This document shows positions 6,490-9,893 of a DNA stretch of 9,893 bases, one piece after another (position 1 is the first letter of the stretch; each line of letters begins with the position of its first letter). The translations under genes were made by a program, and so were the position numbers. The notes under the pieces were generated by a model, which worked only from the letters and a program-made list of their open reading frames with translations, did no database searches and was not told the DNA's origin. Source of the DNA: Candidatus Zhuqueibacterota bacterium (GTDB lineage: Bacteria > KSB1 > UBA2214); assembly GCA_022706175.1 (NCBI GenBank), contig JAKJDB010000057.1, forward strand, positions 1 to 9,893, written 5' to 3'.

Positions 6490-8742
6490 TCATCGTTCGT
6501 GGAAAAGTTTGGGGCGTTCAGGACCGGCGTAGGGTTTGGCGCCGAGTTGCAGGCCCCGCCTTTCGACAGTCAGCAGGCTCGGGTCGTCGGTCTGCGGCGA
6601 CGTGATCATCCCGTAGTATCGGCCCATCCAATACGCATCCAGCCAGCCGCCGGGATCCGCGATGACCTTGCCGCCATAGATTCCATCCAGACGCATAAAG
6701 TCCCCATCCCAGCGATTGGGTTCGGTCTCGCGCGGCGACAACGGCTTTACCCGTTCCGAGTATTCACTATATCCCCTCGGCAGATAGAGATCGTCACGAT
6801 GGCTGTTGGTGTAGGAATGCCTGCGCAAATCCAGCGGCCACTCGCGTAGATGGGCGACCGCGCGATCCAGTTCGCAGTCGTTGCCGGTGAGGCTGCCGTA
6901 AATAAAATTGAACCACGGCGCCGCTTCTATGCGTTTGACCTCCCAACTGCGCTCCAGACTTCTCAGCCACAACGCTTTCAGCTCCTCATCGGTTTCAAAC
7001 TGGATCAAAGGATAGTAAGAGTAAAATGCAAGACGATCGTCAAAATGAGTATAGCTGGACGGAGGAAAGGTCAGTTTCTGCCGCAGAATGTCCTTCAGGT
7101 AGCCCTGTGCCAGATGGACCCGTTTGGCCGCGGCAAACTTTTCATCGCCGGTAAAGTGCAGGGCTGCGGTCAGATAATTGAACAGCTCCAAGCCGTTCAA
7201 TCCGCGGGCATAATAGCCGTAGGGCGTCTGCAGATAGGCCGGATCCCAGCGTGCCCAGCGCGTGGGTTCGCCGTCAACGTCGCGGAGAATAAAACCATTG
7301 TCAACGATATGACCGATCACACGCCGCAGATGATCTACGACCCATTCGCGCTCCTTATCGTTTGCCACCAGGCTGAGAAAAATCGTCGTCTCGTAGACAT
7401 GGGCGTCGATCTCATCGCTGGAGGTGTCGCCCTTCCATTCCCAGACGCTGTCCGCGGTGATGTGCCATTCAGCGGGCAAGCCGCCGGACCCATGCATGGC
7501 CTTAATCGTGGGCTCCCCCACGGCATAGATGGAGCGCGCCGGAAATCCGTCGATGGGGGTGATCTCTTCACTCCATTTTACCGATTTCATCATCTCCACC
7601 GCTTCGGCCCTCGCTCGTAGATCTTTGGTCACCGCGTATTCGAAACATTTAGCAGCCAGATAATGGCTGCTGTAGCCCACGTCGTTGTCGCTGACCTCCC
7701 GCTGCCATTGGCCGTCGACCATAAAGAGCTGATGAATAAAGCCAAGGCGTTTCATCCCCCACTCTTCGAGCCAACGTTCATAGTAGGCGGCTTTTTTGGC
7801 CAGGGTGAATGGCTCATAGGCGATAATGCCCAGTCCGGCGTCCGTGGCCAGATAAACCGTCTTTTCACCACAGGCGATCGCGTTGACCTTTTCATCAGGA
7901 ATCCAGCGGGCAGCTGAAAAAAACTGGTACTCGCCGTTGAGGTTGCGGATGGCGCCGCGCCGAGTACCGATCCAGAGATCATGGTCAAATCCCTGCGCCA
8001 GGCACAGCGTGTTTTCGCAGCACAGACCATCCTCGCCGTGAACCTGATGCCAGGTCATGCCGCGCAGCAGCGCCAGGCCCCGGTTGGTGGCCACACACAG
8101 ACGGCTGCCGAAAGTCATGATATCCCTCACTTCGCAGCCCGCCGGCAAGGCGCCCCAGTCGGCGACTTCGGTGGTGAGGATCTTGCCCTGATCCAGCAGT
8201 CCGATCTCTTTGCCGTCGTGCACATACACAGCGCCGGCATAGGAGGCGACGCCCTGCAGGTCGGCGGCGCCTGCCCGGGCGAAAATCCTCAGTTTACCGT
8301 TGTCCAGGATCAAGACCTTTTTGGCTGAAACGGCCAGCAGACGGCCGTTGTGTCGGCACAGGTCGATGACCGCCTCTTCTGTAACCCGTATCCAGACTTT
8401 ATGGTCATAGCGCCACAGCCCATTCGCAGCCACAGCCCACAGGGACTGATCAATCACTCTGAGCCTGGTCACCGGGCCTTTGGGTCCAGGAGACCTGATC
8501 AGAGAGTCAGCGTCCACACGCCAGACGCCCTGCGCATCCCCTACATAGGCAGCACCGGACAATTCCGCAACAGCGGTGAGGGCTCGATCCGTAGAAATGA
8601 TCCGGCCGGTCTCCTGAAGATAGACTCGATCAACGATCGGCTGCCACAGCGCAGGCCGGGCAGCGGACCATGCGGCGCCGGCGGCCTTTGCCGCGGTGAG
8701 GCAGAACAAACAGGCCAGAATCTGACCGCTCGTTTTTTTCAT
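6490..8742 (-). CDS. Secreted protein: seven-repeat beta-propeller plus helical toroid-like domain, function unknown
   Basis: A 750-residue protein I cannot assign to a named enzyme. Residues 1-24 look like a Sec signal peptide (MKK start, hydrophobic stretch, small residues AAGA before a probable cleavage site). Residues about 60-312 contain seven similar units spaced about 39 residues apart, each with a short beta strand, a Gly and a hydrophobic strand: VYVG..GVW near 66, LWAVAANGLW near 101, LLAVSAKKVLIL near 135, VYVHDGKEIGLL near 172, LCVATNRGLALL near 215, LWIGTRRGAI near 256 and VYLATDAGLGII near 296. This matches a seven-bladed propeller of the kind seen in two-component-regulator propellers. 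Residues about 330-715 are rich in helices and aromatic residues, with DTSSDEIDAHVYE (439-451) and GWLDAYWMGRYYGM (699-712), suggestive of an alpha/alpha toroid as in carbohydrate-active enzymes. No histidine kinase or DNA-binding domain follows, so it is not a standard hybrid sensor. The ATG has GAGGG upstream, at slightly short spacing. A role in extracellular polymer binding or processing is a guess. Confidence 0.88.
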   Translation of the reverse strand: MKKTSGQILACLFCLTAAKAAGAAWSAARPALWQPIVDRVYLQETGRIISTDRALTAVAELSGAAYVGDAQGVWRVDADSLIRSPGPKGPVTRLRVIDQSLWAVAANGLWRYDHKVWIRVTEEAVIDLCRHNGRLLAVSAKKVLILDNGKLRIFARAGAADLQGVASYAGAVYVHDGKEIGLLDQGKILTTEVADWGALPAGCEVRDIMTFGSRLCVATNRGLALLRGMTWHQVHGEDGLCCENTLCLAQGFDHDLWIGTRRGAIRNLNGEYQFFSAARWIPDEKVNAIACGEKTVYLATDAGLGIIAYEPFTLAKKAAYYERWLEEWGMKRLGFIHQLFMVDGQWQREVSDNDVGYSSHYLAAKCFEYAVTKDLRARAEAVEMMKSVKWSEEITPIDGFPARSIYAVGEPTIKAMHGSGGLPAEWHITADSVWEWKGDTSSDEIDAHVYETTIFLSLVANDKEREWVVDHLRRVIGHIVDNGFILRDVDGEPTRWARWDPAYLQTPYGYYARGLNGLELFNYLTAALHFTGDEKFAAAKRVHLAQGYLKDILRQKLTFPPSSYTHFDDRLAFYSYYPLIQFETDEELKALWLRSLERSWEVKRIEAAPWFNFIYGSLTGNDCELDRAVAHLREWPLDLRRHSYTNSHRDDLYLPRGYSEYSERVKPLSPRETEPNRWDGDFMRLDGIYGGKVIADPGGWLDAYWMGRYYGMITSPQTDDPSLLTVERRGLQLGAKPYAGPERPKLFHER

Positions 8743-8942
8743 ATTCCCTCATCAGGTGATCGAAGAGCGCGACCAGCAAAGCGGGAGTGGAAAAGATAGG
8801 AAAAGCTGCGTCTGGTTTACGCCCGGGTCGGCAAACGATTGAAACCACAAGTTGGAGGATTTATTAGAACCAATCTGCTGAGCCCTTGCTGCCAAAGCGC
8901 CGCGCGGACAGAATGGAGATGGATAGCCGTACAAGTAGTCCT

Positions 8943-9674
8943 TTACAGCACAGCCTCACAGCTGCGGACGAAATCCGCACTGGTCGCCGTATAGCCGAGA
9001 AACGCTTCCACATGGCGAATGATGTACCGAGTGATCAGCTGCTCCTCCAGCGTATCGTGATACTCCATGGCCGCCGTGCCGTCGCGCAACAACAGGATGC
9101 GATAATTGCGGTAAAACGCGTCGTTCAGCGTTCCCTGCACACAGGCGTTGGCGGCAAATCCCACCACCACCAGATTTTTTATCTGTAAATTCCGCAGCAG
9201 CGTTTCGAGACAGGTCTCGAAAAAACCGCTGTACATCTGTTTGTGCACCACATACTCGCCCGGAAGGGGTTCGACCAGTTTGCTGAAGCGAAATTCAGCC
9301 GGGTCCGTCTCCCAGCGTTCTTCCACACTCAGACCATGAGTGCGCACCAGCAGTCCGCCGAACTCGCTGCGCTGCGTCGCCACCCGCTGATTGGAATTGT
9401 TCACATAGATGACCGGCAGTTTGATGCGGCGCGCCGCTTCCAGCGCCGGCTTGATGTGATCGACCATCACTCGGCGCTCCACCTCGGTAGAGCCCTGATA
9501 AAAAAGCGCCGGACGTTCCGGCTCCGGTTCTCCGGGACTGTAGCCCAGTCCATAGACATCGATCAGCATGAACGCCGTGCGCTCCAGAGCCAGGTGCAGG
9601 GTCTCCTCAGCATAACCGAGATAAGAGGCAGGAGGGTACATACGATAGTAACGGCCTGATATAATCAATTCCAT
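8943..9674 (-). CDS. Isochorismatase-fold cysteine hydrolase (amidohydrolase)
   Basis: Cytosolic hydrolase of the isochorismatase/nicotinamidase/RutB superfamily, which mostly cleaves amide or carbamoyl bonds of small molecules through a Cys-Asp-Lys triad. All three are visible: Asp39 in FMLIDVYG, Lys145 in VVHKQMYSGFFET, and Cys178 in VVVGFAANACVQGTLNDAF, which also holds the family's cis-peptide region before the cysteine. The length of 243 residues is slightly long for the family because of about 30 extra N-terminal residues (GRYYRMYP) before the first strand, and a loop at about 44-66. No signal peptide is seen. The ATG is preceded by AAGGGC at 7 bases. The gene begins 14 bases after the stop of the upstream LarA-like gene, so the two are very likely co-transcribed. 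The substrate is unknown; nicotinamide, carbamoyl or ureido compounds are all possible, and true isochorismatase is unlikely without siderophore genes nearby. Confidence 0.93.
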   Translation of the reverse strand: MELIISGRYYRMYPPASYLGYAEETLHLALERTAFMLIDVYGLGYSPGEPEPERPALFYQGSTEVERRVMVDHIKPALEAARRIKLPVIYVNNSNQRVATQRSEFGGLLVRTHGLSVEERWETDPAEFRFSKLVEPLPGEYVVHKQMYSGFFETCLETLLRNLQIKNLVVVGFAANACVQGTLNDAFYRNYRILLLRDGTAAMEYHDTLEEQLITRYIIRHVEAFLGYTATSADFVRSCEAVL

Positions 9675-9688
9675 AGGACTTGCCCTTT

Positions 9689-9892
9689 TTATTGAACCGC
9701 TTTCGGACAGATTTCACCGCCCATGCCCAGCAGGATCACCCGTTCACGGCTGCCTTTGCGGCGAATCGCCTCGTTCAGCGCATCCTGTGCACTCGCAAAC
9801 GGCGTAAAGCCCAGGCGCTGGATATCCCCGGCCTCGATGCCCGGGGAAACCAAGAACGCCTGCGTGCGTTCGATCAACCGGCCTCCCTGAAC
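9689..9892 (-). CDS. C-terminal fragment of a probable LarA-like (DUF2088, lactate racemase family) protein
   Basis: Only the last 67 residues are inside the window; the frame is open through the right edge, so the TTG at 9877 need not be the start. The fragment reads AFLVSPGIEAGDI, then LGFTPFASAQDALNEAIRR, then ERVILLGMGGEICP before TAA. The pattern of a hydrophobic strand with SPG, a 'lgf.p..s...Al..a' helix and a final hydrophobic strand ending in a Gly-Gly and a near-terminal Pro resembles the C-terminal subdomain of nickel-pincer lactate racemase LarA and its DUF2088 relatives. Those enzymes racemise or epimerise 2-hydroxy acids. None of the catalytic or cofactor residues is in this piece, so the call rests on overall pattern only. 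It lies 14 bases before the cysteine hydrolase gene. Confidence 0.5.
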   Translation of the reverse strand, partial: VQGGRLIERTQAFLVSPGIEAGDIQRLGFTPFASAQDALNEAIRRKGSRERVILLGMGGEICPKAVQ

Positions 9893-9893
9893 G

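Noticed and set aside
6850..7620. Long + strand open frame of 256 codons
   Set aside because: It lies fully antisense to the secreted propeller protein, whose frame has clear repeats and a signal peptide. The antisense translation shows no recognisable motif, as expected of a GC-rich shadow frame.
8752..8934. 60-codon - strand frame filling the gap between the cysteine hydrolase and the propeller gene, with an AGGA-like site before a TTG
   Set aside because: Rare start codon, no recognisable domain and an irregular composition. Without conservation data it cannot be separated from chance, so I treat the gap as non-coding.
9689..9877. Treating the TTG at 9877 as the start of a 62-residue protein
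   Set aside because: The frame stays open to the right edge, and the sequence looks like the end of a larger protein, so it is described as a fragment.

Overview
This window carries six protein-coding genes, two of them cut by the window edges. I see no RNA gene, insertion sequence, CRISPR array or integration scar. Base composition is moderately GC-rich and looks even across the genes. One lipoprotein signal and one Sec-type signal peptide point to a diderm-like bacterium, but nothing here identifies the phylum. The mix of a secreted prolyl oligopeptidase, a secreted propeller protein and selenium metabolism would fit an uncultured environmental heterotroph; that is inference only.

Layout. 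The left part is on the + strand. It holds the 3' part of an ftsH-type membrane AAA+ zinc protease (2-1759), a 198-base gap with two hairpins, and a lipoprotein prolyl oligopeptidase of family S9A (1958-4114). This meets, tail to tail, a block of four - strand genes. Read in the direction of transcription these are: the C-terminal end of a probable LarA-like (DUF2088) protein (9892-9689), an isochorismatase-fold cysteine hydrolase 14 bases behind it (9674-8943), a large secreted protein with a seven-repeat propeller and a helical domain (8742-6490), and a single-chain fusion of a NifS-like cysteine desulfurase to selenophosphate synthetase SelD (6399-4198).

How the genes relate. The LarA-like and cysteine-hydrolase genes are close enough to be co-transcribed. 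The propeller gene is separated from the hydrolase by 200 bases and from the fusion by 90 bases, so shared transcription there is possible but not shown. FtsH and the oligopeptidase are both proteolytic but probably separate units: FtsH acts at the inner membrane, the oligopeptidase probably in the periplasm or on the outer envelope.

The most notable item is the NifS-SelD fusion. It joins the enzyme that would release selenium (or sulfur) from an amino acid to the enzyme that converts selenide to selenophosphate. Both catalytic cysteines (Cys323 and Cys402) are present in one chain. This implies that the organism makes selenophosphate for selenocysteine, selenouridine tRNA or a selenium cofactor; none of those downstream genes lies in the window.
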